A stretch of 64,000 bases of DNA. It comes from CAIVVT01 sp963757265 (GTDB lineage Bacteria > Acidobacteriota > Terriglobia > Bryobacterales > Bryobacteraceae). Both the position numbers and the translations under genes were made by a program. Below the pieces are notes generated by a model. The model was not told the DNA's origin. It worked only from the letters and a program-made list of their open reading frames with translations, and made no database searches. Positions 52,640 through 61,037 of the stretch are shown piece after piece (positions within the stretch are counted from its first letter, which is position 1; each line of letters starts with the position of its first letter). The stretch lies in contig CAVWRA010000006.1 in assembly GCA_963757265.1 (NCBI GenBank), forward strand, positions 1,922,001 through 1,986,000, written 5' to 3'.

Positions 52640-53781
52640 CGGCCCGCCTGCAATCCTTCGAGGTTCTTCTGGCACGCACTCTGCAGCGGCCCCGCGATCG
52701 CCGCGCAGGCGCTGGTGAACTTCTTGGCATCGGCCAGAATCGCCCTTCTGGAGGTGGGCTTGGCCGTCCTGGCCAGCTCGTGATTCGCGAATCCGAGATA
52801 GAAATACGTCGGCGCGAGCAGCTCCTTGTTATCCTGCATCAGCGGCAGACCGGCGCGCAGTTGCGTGTCCGCGTCGTCCCATTTCTTTTGTTCGTATGCG
52901 GCGTCGCCGGCGATAAAGTAGCCCCGCGCCATCTTGGCCGTTTTCGTCTTCTCCCAATCCGTGGCCGAAACGCCCTCCGGCGCGGCCTTGTTCTTCAGTG
53001 CCTGGACCATCATCAAGGCATAGGTGCTCGCCTTTTCGAAGTTCTTGGCGGAAAGATTGTATTCGGCTACCACGGCCATCCAGTCCGCGTTCGTCTTGTC
53101 GATCGTCAGCAGCTTTTCGGCCGCTGAGGACGCCTCGGCGCCGCGCCCGCTTTGCGACAGACCATACAGATAATGCGGCGCGGCCCCGGCCATGTACGGG
53201 CTGGCCGGATTCATCTGCATCAGCGCTTCGCCCAAATCCGCTTTCGCTTTCGGGTCCTGCGCCTGGATCGCGGCCGTGGCCAGCGAGTACTCGCAGCGCA
53301 CAATCAGTTGTTTCGCGTAGTCCTGCTCCTTGGTCCACTCCTCGGCCTCGTACTCATCGCTCGGTTTCGGCGTCGCCAGGATTTGCTTCGCCGCATCCAC
53401 TGTTTTTACGGCCCACGTCTTGATGGACGCATCGTCCTTCTTCTGTTCGGCGGCCTGCAGCGCAGCGTAGCCGGCGGCGGCGCTCGACGGATCGACGGCC
53501 AGCGCCAGGTCGGCCATCTGCATCACCTTGTCGTAGTTTCCGGCCTTGGCGTAGATCGCCTGCAGCGCCGTCGCGGCCATCGGCACGCCGTCGTGCTTGG
53601 GATACTTTTCAAGGAATTGCTCGTACAGCGCCGTTTTCTTGGCCTCGTCGTTCTCCTGGCCGGCAGTCTGAAGGAGTGCCCCCTCAGGCGTTTGAGCGTT
53701 GATTTCAAAGGGCTTCTTTTGCGCCGTGGCCGCGCTTACCAGGGCCCAAGCCAGAATAATTGCACTTACTGTAGCTCTCAT
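52636..53781 (-). CDS. Secreted TPR-type repeat protein
   Basis: The start at 53781 begins a signal peptide ('MRATVSAIILAWALVSAATA'). 381 residues, all helical, with TPR-like repeats ('ALYEQFLEKYPKHDG', 'GNYDKVMQMADLALAVDPSS', 'AKNFEKASTYALMMV', 'KKWDDADTQLRAGLPL'). No catalytic motif. Acidobacterial genomes carry many such periplasmic repeat proteins whose partners are unknown. Its stop overlaps the acetate kinase start by four bases. Confidence 0.85.
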   Translation of the reverse strand: MRATVSAIILAWALVSAATAQKKPFEINAQTPEGALLQTAGQENDEAKKTALYEQFLEKYPKHDGVPMAATALQAIYAKAGNYDKVMQMADLALAVDPSSAAAGYAALQAAEQKKDDASIKTWAVKTVDAAKQILATPKPSDEYEAEEWTKEQDYAKQLIVRCEYSLATAAIQAQDPKAKADLGEALMQMNPASPYMAGAAPHYLYGLSQSGRGAEASSAAEKLLTIDKTNADWMAVVAEYNLSAKNFEKASTYALMMVQALKNKAAPEGVSATDWEKTKTAKMARGYFIAGDAAYEQKKWDDADTQLRAGLPLMQDNKELLAPTYFYLGFANHELARTAKPTSRRAILADAKKFTSACAAIAGPLQSACQKNLEGLQAGR

Positions 53782-53880
53782 GGAAACCTCGCGGCGATCA
53801 TCCGGGCTCGAAACCCGGTGCATCGCTGATATATTACTCTCAGTCGGACTCTCCCGGCATATCACGAGGAATTGCGAGTT

Positions 53881-54966
53881 ATGATTCCAGACACCTATAC
53901 GAGCACGCTGGCGTTGACCATCCTTAGCATGCTGTGCTGGGGCTCCTGGGCCAATACGACCAAGCTTGCCAAGGGCTGCCGTTTCGAGCTGTTCTATTTC
54001 GACTACGCCATCGCCGTTTTCGCCGCGGCTACGATCGCCGCGCTGACCTTCGGCATGGTGGATGTCAACGCTGCCGGTTACCAGGGGCAGCAACTGCTCT
54101 TTCTCGATAACCTCCAGAGCACCAGCAAGACCAACATCGCTTTTGCGTTGTTGGGAGGCGGCGTGTTCAACCTCGCCAACATGCTGCTGGTTGCCGCCAT
54201 CGCCGTGGCGGGCATGTCCATCGCTTTCCCCATCGCCATCGGCCTGGCGCTGATCGGCGGGGTCGTGCTCAACTACATCATTCACCCCGCCGGCAACGCG
54301 GCGCTGCTCTTTACGGGCGTGGCTTTTGTTTTCCTGGCCATCATCGTCAGCGCCACGGCGCATGCCGCCTACAAGCGAGTCGCTGAGCCGCCGCCGGCCG
54401 CGCCGCATCCGCGGACGGTGTCGAAACCGCTGCTGAACAAGCCCCGCGTCTCGCCCTTCAAAGGCATTGCGCTGAGTCTCGCCAGCGGCATCCTGATGGC
54501 CGGTTTTTACCCCCTGGTCGAACTCAGCAAGGGCGGCGCCGTCGAGTTCAGCCTCTCGCCCTACACGGCGGCCTTTTGCTTCGGTGTCGGTGTTCTCGTG
54601 ACGACGCCGGTCTACAGCATATTTTTCATGAAGGTGCCCGTCGAGGGCGATGAGGTCCGCTTCGGGGATTATTTCAAGCTCCGCCGGTCGTGTCACTTGT
54701 GGGGTCTTCTCGGCGGCCTGATCTGGACCGTGGGAACCATCTCCAACTTCGTCGCCGCCAGCGCGCCTGCCCACGTCAATGTCGGGCCCGCCATCAGTTA
54801 CGCTCTCGGCCAGGGCGCCACGCTCATCAGCGCTCTGTGGGGCTTGCTGGTGTGGCGTGAATTCAAGGGCGCCAAGCCCGCCGTCGTGGGCCGGCTGGTG
54901 GCCATGCTGGTGCTCTACGTCATCGGCCTGACGCTGATCTCCATCGCGCCGCTGCACGGCGGTTGA
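53881..54966 (+). CDS. Drug/metabolite-superfamily sugar or ureide transporter-like membrane protein
   Basis: 361 residues with about ten hydrophobic helices, beginning 'LALTILSMLCWGSWANTTKL'. The 'C-W-G-S-W-x-N' motif near the start and 'FELFYFDYAIAVF' are typical of the ureide permease/GRP-type branch of the DMT superfamily (bacterial glucose uptake and plant UPS proteins). A central cytoplasmic loop (about 165-195) is Pro- and Arg-rich. The C-terminal half has 'GLIWTVGTISNFVAASA', matching the second half repeat. It probably takes up a sugar or nitrogen-rich solute. The start at ATG 53881 fits GAGGAA upstream. Confidence 0.85.
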   Translation: MIPDTYTSTLALTILSMLCWGSWANTTKLAKGCRFELFYFDYAIAVFAAATIAALTFGMVDVNAAGYQGQQLLFLDNLQSTSKTNIAFALLGGGVFNLANMLLVAAIAVAGMSIAFPIAIGLALIGGVVLNYIIHPAGNAALLFTGVAFVFLAIIVSATAHAAYKRVAEPPPAAPHPRTVSKPLLNKPRVSPFKGIALSLASGILMAGFYPLVELSKGGAVEFSLSPYTAAFCFGVGVLVTTPVYSIFFMKVPVEGDEVRFGDYFKLRRSCHLWGLLGGLIWTVGTISNFVAASAPAHVNVGPAISYALGQGATLISALWGLLVWREFKGAKPAVVGRLVAMLVLYVIGLTLISIAPLHGG

Positions 54967-55041
54967 GGTCCGCGCCGCGCCCGCTGACCTCACCCAGGTT
55001 CGCGAATTCGCAGCGCCACGCCGGCCGTGGAACGCCCGCGG

Positions 55042-56199
55042 CTAAAGCGCCGTCAGCAGCGCTTTGAGCGCCTCCACCGTTGGCAGGCTGCCCTGCGCCA
55101 GTTGCGCATTCCCCCCGCCCCGTCCGCCTTGCGCTCCCAGCACTTCCTTGAGCCGGTTGCCGGCATGAATGCCGCTCCCCGCGGAGGCCGCATACAGCAC
55201 CGCCGGCGGGTTCTCGCACACGCCGATGAAAATCCCCCGTCCAGCTCCCGTGAACCCCTGCGCCAGCACGCGCACTTCGTCCGTCAGCCCTTCGCCCGCC
55301 CGTTCCACGTGCCGCCGCATCCCCTGGGCGTCTTCCTCCGCCGCGGCAAACAGCTCCGCCCCGCGGCGTAGCGCCAGCTCCACGGCCAGCCTGTGGCGCG
55401 CCTTTTCCGATTCCTTGGCCTGTTCGCGCAGGTTCTCGACCAGCTGCGGAACCTCATCCAGTCCCGCGCCCAATCGCCCCGCCGCGCCGGCGAGCGCCTC
55501 GAAATCGGCTCGGCTGCGCCGCAATGCTCTCCATCCGCACAGGAACTCCACCCGCACATTGCCGCGGATCTTGTCCAGCTTCCGGATCTGCACCGGCCCG
55601 ATTTCGCTCGTCGTCCGCACGTGCGTGCCGCCGCACGCCGAGCGGTCCAGGCCGTCAATCGTGATGATGCGCAGCGTGCCTCCCCGCTGCGCCGCCTTGC
55701 GCAATCCCGTGGCCGTCGCCGCGTCTTCGTACTCGACACCCACCGCGCGGCCCTCGAGCACGATTTCGTTGGCCCGCCGCTCCGCCGCGCGTGCCTGCTC
55801 CCGCGTCAGCGCAGCGCTCTCGAGGTCGATCGTACTGGACTCCGCACCCAGGTGGAAGCTGACCGTCTTCATCCCATACAGCTCTTCGAATGCCGCCGAC
55901 AACACGTGCTGCCCGCTGTGCTGCTGCATGTGGTCGAAACGCCGCCCCCAGTCGATCGCACCCGCCACGCGCTCGGCCTCCAGCGGCGTCTCCACGACGT
56001 GCGCGATGCGTTCCTCTTCGTCGATGACCTCGACCACCCGGACCTGGTTCAACGTCCCGCAATCGCCCGGCTGCCCGCCCGAGTCGGGATAGAACGCCGT
56101 GCGGTCGAGATAGATCCGCCGCCCGCCATCTTCCGCGCCAACAACCGTCGCTTCGAATGCGCACAAGCGGGAGTCGTTGTAATACAGACGCTCGGTCAT
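55042..56199 (-). CDS. Alanyl-tRNA editing protein (AlaX-L type)
   Basis: ATG at 56199 opens 'MTERLYYNDSRLCAFEATVV'; the longer frame upstream is rejected because it enters a repeat. 385 residues. The editing core has the zinc-binding HxxxH 'HSGQH' (H94, H98) and 'CGGTHV', which hydrolyse Ser- or Gly-tRNA(Ala). The DHHA1 domain lies at the C-terminus ('AASAGSGIHAGNRLKEVLGA', 'GGRGGGNAQLAQG'). There is no aminoacylation domain, so it is a free-standing editing factor and not AlaRS. A coiled coil spans about 255-300. Confidence 0.92.
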   Translation of the reverse strand: MTERLYYNDSRLCAFEATVVGAEDGGRRIYLDRTAFYPDSGGQPGDCGTLNQVRVVEVIDEEERIAHVVETPLEAERVAGAIDWGRRFDHMQQHSGQHVLSAAFEELYGMKTVSFHLGAESSTIDLESAALTREQARAAERRANEIVLEGRAVGVEYEDAATATGLRKAAQRGGTLRIITIDGLDRSACGGTHVRTTSEIGPVQIRKLDKIRGNVRVEFLCGWRALRRSRADFEALAGAAGRLGAGLDEVPQLVENLREQAKESEKARHRLAVELALRRGAELFAAAEEDAQGMRRHVERAGEGLTDEVRVLAQGFTGAGRGIFIGVCENPPAVLYAASAGSGIHAGNRLKEVLGAQGGRGGGNAQLAQGSLPTVEALKALLTAL

Positions 56200-56218
56200 G
56201 CGATGATGCCTCGCCGCC

Positions 56219-56305
56219 GGCTGTCGGAGGCGTGCCTGGATAGCACGTCGAGCACTTCCGGCCGGGCGCAACGACGCAGACATGGGCCGATCGCGCGTTG
56301 CAGCC
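56219..56305. repeat. Partial copy of the MITE-like element interior
   Basis: The segment with GGATAGCACGTCGAGCAC and GGCCGATCGCGCGTTGCAGC resembles the interior of the element at 23223-23404 (TTGATAGTACGTCGAGGAC, GGCCCTATCGCGCGTCGCAG). The terminal GGTGAAACATTC-type ends are absent. It lies between the AlaX and nuoA genes and overlaps no called coding region. Confidence 0.6.
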
Positions 56306-56317
56306 GGGAGGACTCCC

Positions 56318-56674
56318 TCACACCCATTCCAGCGCGCCCTTTTTCCAGGCCCAAATGTAGCCCGCGATCAGGATCGCCAGGAACACGCACACTTCCCCGA
56401 CGCCGAACCAGCCCAATTGCCGGTAACGCACCGCCCACGGGAACAGGAACACCGTCTCCACGTCGAAGATCACGAACAGAATCGCGATGATGTAAAACCG
56501 CACCGTGTAGCGTCCACGCGAGTCCGACGCCGCCTGGATGCCGCATTCGTAGGCTTCCATCTTGACTGTGCCCGGGTTCGACGGCCGGACCAGCGCCGCC
56601 AGCCACAACAGCACCACGGGAAACAGCAGCGCCACGACCAGAAATACGAACAGCGGCAGGTACCCTTGCGGCAT
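56318..56674 (-). CDS. nuoA: NADH-quinone oxidoreductase subunit A
   Basis: 118 residues with three membrane helices and the NuoA signature: 'YECGIQAASDSRGRYTVRFY' followed by 'IIAILFVIFDVETVFLFPWA'. The Cys in E-C-G faces the quinone region. It is a hydrophobic subunit at the hinge of complex I. The gene stands alone, unlike the usual nuoA-N order, and is followed downstream by a repeat and then the AlaX gene. Confidence 0.95.
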   Translation of the reverse strand: MPQGYLPLFVFLVVALLFPVVLLWLAALVRPSNPGTVKMEAYECGIQAASDSRGRYTVRFYIIAILFVIFDVETVFLFPWAVRYRQLGWFGVGEVCVFLAILIAGYIWAWKKGALEWV

Positions 56675-56737
56675 GGCTTCAATATACCAACCTTCACCCC
56701 AGCCGGGTCCGCTCTCGCCCGCTGCTAGAATCTTGGT

Positions 56738-57586
56738 TTGGCCCCCTCATCCACCGTCCCGACGCAGCATGGGAGCGGATTCCATCTCCCCGGCAGTCTG
56801 TTCCTGCGGGTCCTCGTCCAGCGTCGCAACCTCATCGAACAGCTCGTCCGCCGCGACTTCGAGCAGCGCTTCGTCGGCTCCGTCGCCGGCTGGGTCTGGA
56901 CCCTGATCCACCCCCTGGTCATGCTCCTCATCTGGGTCTTCGTCTTCCAGACCGTGCTGCACGTCCCCACGCCGCACTGGGCCGCCCACAAGAGCTTCGC
57001 CGTCTATCTGCTCTGCGGCTACCTGCCGTGGCTGCTTTTTTCCGAAGCCGTGCAACGCTCCGCTGGCTGCCTCGTTGACCATGCCACGCTGCTCACCAAG
57101 ACGATCTTCCCGGCCGAGGTTCTGCCCGTCACCATTTTTCTCTCATCGCTCATCAGTAACGCCCTCACCATTCTCATCGCCGTGGCCGCCGTCCTGCTCA
57201 CTGAGCACCGCCAGCCTTGGACCATCGTCTTCCTGCCGCTGCTCGTCTTCATCGTGGCCCTGCTCTCGGTCGGCGTCAGTTGGATAGCCGCCAGCCTACA
57301 GGTCTATCTCCGCGACACGGCCCAATTCGTCATGGTGCTGCTCAATGTCTGGTTCTGGTGTACGCCCATTCTCCTGGATGAGTCCAGCTTCCCCGCCTGG
57401 GCCCGCGCCGCCGTCCGCTGCAATCCCCTCTCGGCCGTCGTCCGCGCCTATCGCCAGTGCCTCCTGATTGGTCAAATGCCCGACTGGCGCGACCTCGCCT
57501 TGTCGGCTGCGCTCTCCGCCGCCGTCTTCGTCCTCGGCGGCCTCTTTTTCCGGCGCTTGAAGCACGGCTTCGCCGACGTCCTGTAG
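56738..57586 (+). CDS. ABC-2 type permease, polysaccharide-export-like
   Basis: 282 residues from TTG 56738; no in-frame ATG lies nearby. Six membrane helices: 'WVWTLIHPLVMLLIWVFVFQ', 'SFAVYLLCGYLPWLLFSEAV', then 'PAEVLPVTIFLSSLISNALT', 'VGVSWIAASLQVYLRD' and 'FVMVLLNVWFWCTPILLDES', as in TagG/KpsM/RfbA-type permeases that export polysaccharide or lipid-linked sugars. No ATPase gene is adjacent in this window, so its partner must lie elsewhere. The sulfatase-like gene begins 26 bases downstream. Confidence 0.88.
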   Translation: MAPSSTVPTQHGSGFHLPGSLFLRVLVQRRNLIEQLVRRDFEQRFVGSVAGWVWTLIHPLVMLLIWVFVFQTVLHVPTPHWAAHKSFAVYLLCGYLPWLLFSEAVQRSAGCLVDHATLLTKTIFPAEVLPVTIFLSSLISNALTILIAVAAVLLTEHRQPWTIVFLPLLVFIVALLSVGVSWIAASLQVYLRDTAQFVMVLLNVWFWCTPILLDESSFPAWARAAVRCNPLSAVVRAYRQCLLIGQMPDWRDLALSAALSAAVFVLGGLFFRRLKHGFADVL

Positions 57587-57612
57587 TCTGAATGATTGGA
57601 GATCCAACCCGC

Positions 57613-59004
57613 ATGAGCTGCACCCGACGGGCTTTTCTTGGCTCTACCGCCGCGCCCCTTTTGGCCCCCGCCCTACGCGCGCAAAAAGGCCCTGCCTCCG
57701 CGCGTTCCAACCTCGTGCTGATCGTCGCCGAGGATCTCGCCGCCTGGATGCTCGGCTGCTACGGCAACCTGGAGATCAAGACCCCGCATATCGACCGCCT
57801 GGCCTCTTCCGGAACTCGTTTCCTCGACCATTTCCTTTGCACGCCCGCCTCCTCGGCCAGCCGCGCCACCCTGCTCACCGGCCGCCTCCCGCGCCAGCAC
57901 GGCATCGCCGACTATTTGACCTCCGCGCCGCGCCAGGATCCCGAGCGCGGCCAGGCCGCGCCCCCGCCCTCCTTCGCTTCGGAAGTGTTGCTCTCCGACC
58001 TGCTCTCCTCGTCCGGCTACCGTTGCGCTTTCGTCGGCCGTTGGGACCTCGGCGGCGACGAGCGCCCCGGCCACGGCTTCTCCGAAACCGCCACTCTGCC
58101 CGTCCCCGACGTTTCCACCGGCCCGTCTCTGTTCCTCAACGGCCAGTCCAGCTCCGAATCCGGTCCCACGCCCGCCGTTCTCACCCGCCACGCCACGGCA
58201 TTCCTCGACCGGCAGTCTTCCTCCGCTCCGTTCTTCCTGGTCATCTCCTACCCCGCCGCGGGACCCTCCTACGACGCCCTGGCGCCCAAATACGCGGATC
58301 TTTACAAAAACACGAGCTTCCAGACACTCGGCATCCAGCCCGCCTCCCCCTCCGCCCTCGAGGGCAAGCAGATGCTCGCCGATCCTCTCGGCTCCATCCG
58401 CCGCGCCGCCGCCGCCATCTCCGCCCTGGACGAACAGGTCGGCGCCCTCCAGGACTCGCTCTTTCGGCGCGGGCTGTTTGAAACTACCCTCGTCATCTTC
58501 ACCAGCGTCACCGGTCAGCTCCTCGGCCGCCACGGCCTGTGGGGTGCCGGCTACGCCTCCGACCCGCCCAACTTCTTTGACGAATCGATCCGCACCCCCC
58601 TCATTCTGAGTTGGCCCGGGCGTTTCCCAACGCAGTCCAGCCGCCCCGAGCTGGTGAGCCTCGCCGACCTCTTTCCCACGGTCTGCGAAGCCCTCTCCGT
58701 CGCGCCGCCATCCGGCCGCAACCTCTCCGGCCGCAGCTATCTGACTCTCGCCTCCGGCAAGCCGCTCCCCAAACGTCATCCCTGGCCCAATCTCGTCTTC
58801 GGCGAAATGCGCGCCGCGGCCATGGTGCGCGACAACCGCTTCAAGCTCATCCTCCGTCCCGAAACCCTCGGGCCCGACGAATTCTTCGATGAGCGTAACG
58901 ATCGCGGCGAGCGCACCAACGACTACGCCAACCCCGCCTTCGTCGATGCCCGCGACCGCCTCGCCGGCGAGCTCCGCACCTGGCGCGAACGCTACCCCGG
59001 CTAG
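57613..59004 (+). CDS. Sulfatase-fold protein with most catalytic residues replaced
   Basis: ATG at 57613 begins a Tat leader ('MSCTRRAFLGSTAAPLLAPA') with GGAG 12-15 bases upstream. 463 residues in the type I sulfatase fold. The metal strand reads 'NLVLIVAEDLAAWMLGCYGN' (normally A-D-D). The modified-residue site reads 'CTPASSASRATLLTG' (normally C/S-x-P/A-S-R). The G-K-W-H-L-G motif is 'GRWDLGG'. The metal-binding S-D-H/N-G is 'TSVTGQLLGRHGLWG'. The P-H-x-P motif is 'AAGPSYD'. The fold is kept, but Lys, His and the second metal ligands are lost. It probably does not hydrolyse sulfate esters and may bind or serve a structural role. It is close to the ABC permease gene. Confidence 0.8.
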   Translation: MSCTRRAFLGSTAAPLLAPALRAQKGPASARSNLVLIVAEDLAAWMLGCYGNLEIKTPHIDRLASSGTRFLDHFLCTPASSASRATLLTGRLPRQHGIADYLTSAPRQDPERGQAAPPPSFASEVLLSDLLSSSGYRCAFVGRWDLGGDERPGHGFSETATLPVPDVSTGPSLFLNGQSSSESGPTPAVLTRHATAFLDRQSSSAPFFLVISYPAAGPSYDALAPKYADLYKNTSFQTLGIQPASPSALEGKQMLADPLGSIRRAAAAISALDEQVGALQDSLFRRGLFETTLVIFTSVTGQLLGRHGLWGAGYASDPPNFFDESIRTPLILSWPGRFPTQSSRPELVSLADLFPTVCEALSVAPPSGRNLSGRSYLTLASGKPLPKRHPWPNLVFGEMRAAAMVRDNRFKLILRPETLGPDEFFDERNDRGERTNDYANPAFVDARDRLAGELRTWRERYPG

Positions 59005-59822
59005 CCGAGTGTCGTGGGCCGCTGCCCATACCACCGTGCAACCGCCCGCCCGGACTCCATCTCATTTGCCACGCACTCTCGGCATGAACTTGTTGTTGTC
59101 TATCTGTGTATTTATGTCCTGTCACTCAGACTGGATCGGACAAACTCCTATGTCTCTGTCCGCACTTCATTCTTATTTATCTACACCTAATAGGTTTTAT
59201 TTGAGTACTGGTACCTGTCGCGGTGTTTGGGTCATTCCATCCCGCTGCGCTCTGGAGTTCTCCGCAGCTCTGGCATCGATTTGACAACCACTCGCGAATC
59301 CTCCAGCCAGGCCCCCGAGCGGACCCCTTCGGCGCCGTTCGCGCACCTCAGCCAGGATCGTCACGAGTCCCGATTTACCAAAGGCGAATTATTACGAATC
59401 AATCACTTGTATTACGCCAAAGGCATCGTCAACAGGTTTGAAGCAGCCCCGTCCGGTTCCTCCGGCCGGCCGTCATCTGAAGCCGCCGTTCGCCCGTTCC
59501 CATCGCCCCGCGTTCCGCCATCTGCCCCGGCTGAAGCTGGCGCCCGGTTCACCCGTGTTTTAGCCGCACTGCAAAAGGTCCGGGAAACGGGTCTTTGGCC
59601 ATCCAGTTCCTATTCTCATACTCATATCCTTATTAACCAGTCACCATTACTAAGACATGTGAGTTTTAGCCTGAAGTACCAATGCTAATACAATCCCATT
59701 CGCTAACTTGAAGGTGGACGGGTCGTTGGACGGGGCAGACAAGACCGGCGTATGTAAACCGGCGCTAGACACCCAAACCGATTGACTCAACGGCTGTGCG
59801 AAAAAAACAGAAAGCGAGAACT
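59005..59822. other. Spacer of about 820 bases, no supported gene
   Basis: Unusually low GC for the core part (59090-59220 and 59600-59700), with no frame of coding character. A 153-codon plus-strand frame (59227-59688) has no ribosome site and mixed composition. The promoter of the PEP-CTERM gene lies at the right end. Confidence 0.45.
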
Positions 59823-60626
59823 ATGGAAACCTGTGTCATTCCCCAAGAGAAAGCGGCCTGGCAGCCCGCTTTGCACCACTCCCTATTCGGCACTTCGCAT
59901 ACCGCGGCGCTCGCCGCGGCAGAGTCTTCCTCCGTTCGGATGAGCAGCCTGTGGCGCGTTGCGAGTCTGCTGGCTCTCGCCTTGGCCCTCATGGGCCTGG
60001 CCCGTGCCGGCAACATCACCATCGTGCTGGACCCCAATTTCCCGGGCGATTACAAGACTTACAGCTATACCGTAAGTGGCAAGACCTACAACGAATACAC
60101 GTCGCCCTACATGGCCACCATCTCTGGAGGCATCTACGGCCAGGACTCGCTGCTATACGTGGCCTGCTTCGACATCAACATCGACACGAATGTCGGCCAA
60201 GCTTATTCTGGAAGCCTGGTGCTGCCAGGGAATGACCCGGTTCAGGAAGAAGTCTCGTGGCTGATGGCCCAATTGAACGCTGTCGGCGGCTACAACGCCC
60301 CGGTCTCCACCAGCGGCCCCATTGCTATGGCCATCTGGCAACTGGAGCTTGCTTCCTCGCTGAACCCGACTCCTTTCGTCGAGGATCCGGCGGCCCAACC
60401 CTGGGTCACGGCCGCCCAGATCGCCGTCAGCAGCGACACCTGGACCGAGGCGGACGCCAACATGTATCCCTACTGGGTCCCGGATTCAGACGAATCGGCA
60501 CAGCGTTTCGGCATCGAAGCAGTTTATTTTTTCAACGGCGCCCCCGAACCCGGCACCTTCGGCCTGATTGGCGCCTCGCTCATCGGCCTAGGCCTGTTGC
60601 TCCGCCAGCGTTTGCCGAAAAACTAA
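59823..60626 (+). CDS. PEP-CTERM sorting-signal protein
   Basis: 268 residues from ATG 59823; GTG 59796 and ATG 59940 are alternatives. The last of these starts a conventional signal peptide ('LWRVASLLALALALMGLARA'). The mature part is beta-rich ('NITIVLDPNFPGDYKTYSYT') with one Cys in 'YVACFDINIDTN'. The end is a clear PEP-CTERM signal: 'APEPGTFGLIGASLIGLGLL' then 'RQRLPKN'. It would be handled by an exosortase and released or attached at the surface. It is the second such protein in the window and unrelated in its body to the one at 15574. Confidence 0.85.
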   Translation: METCVIPQEKAAWQPALHHSLFGTSHTAALAAAESSSVRMSSLWRVASLLALALALMGLARAGNITIVLDPNFPGDYKTYSYTVSGKTYNEYTSPYMATISGGIYGQDSLLYVACFDINIDTNVGQAYSGSLVLPGNDPVQEEVSWLMAQLNAVGGYNAPVSTSGPIAMAIWQLELASSLNPTPFVEDPAAQPWVTAAQIAVSSDTWTEADANMYPYWVPDSDESAQRFGIEAVYFFNGAPEPGTFGLIGASLIGLGLLLRQRLPKN

Positions 60627-61037
60627 GCTCCTTCCATGACAACTTCACGCCCGCCGGCGCTAGTCTGTACTTCGCCGGCGGGTTTTCGTCTAGGGCCTGC
60701 TCTCGCCCGCATGCTTCCGCAGCCCCGGCGGCATAAGCCGATCACGCCGTTTTCCCTCCTCGATCTCCTTGACCTCCAATGACCTCCGCAAACCGTCCAC
60801 AGCTTTCCGGCCGCCTCGGCGCGATCCTCATGATGCCAGCTTCGCTCCCGCCGCGCCCCAAATCGCGGCGGACAAAACGAAGGAAAGGCAATGCTGAGCT
60901 GCAATGAATTGAAACTACAGGAAATAACATCGAATTGGCTTTGTTCCGCAAAAATGCATTCAGCCACCTTCCACGCGCCGGGGCACCTGCCGCGCCATTC
61001 GTATCTAATATTTTTATATTAGTAGTCGGCCCGTCGC
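60627..61037. other. Spacer of about 410 bases, no gene seen
   Basis: A GC-poor stretch near 61005-61022 (ATTTTTATATTAGTAG) lies just beyond the stop of the next minus-strand gene. No coding frame is supported. Confidence 0.4.

Noticed and set aside
57673..59034. 453-codon antisense frame over the sulfatase-like gene
   Set aside because: Gly/Val/Glu-rich mirror frame with no recognisable domain; the sense frame is clearly a sulfatase fold.
59227..59688. 153-codon plus-strand frame in the low-GC spacer
   Set aside because: No ribosome site, shifting composition and no recognisable segment.
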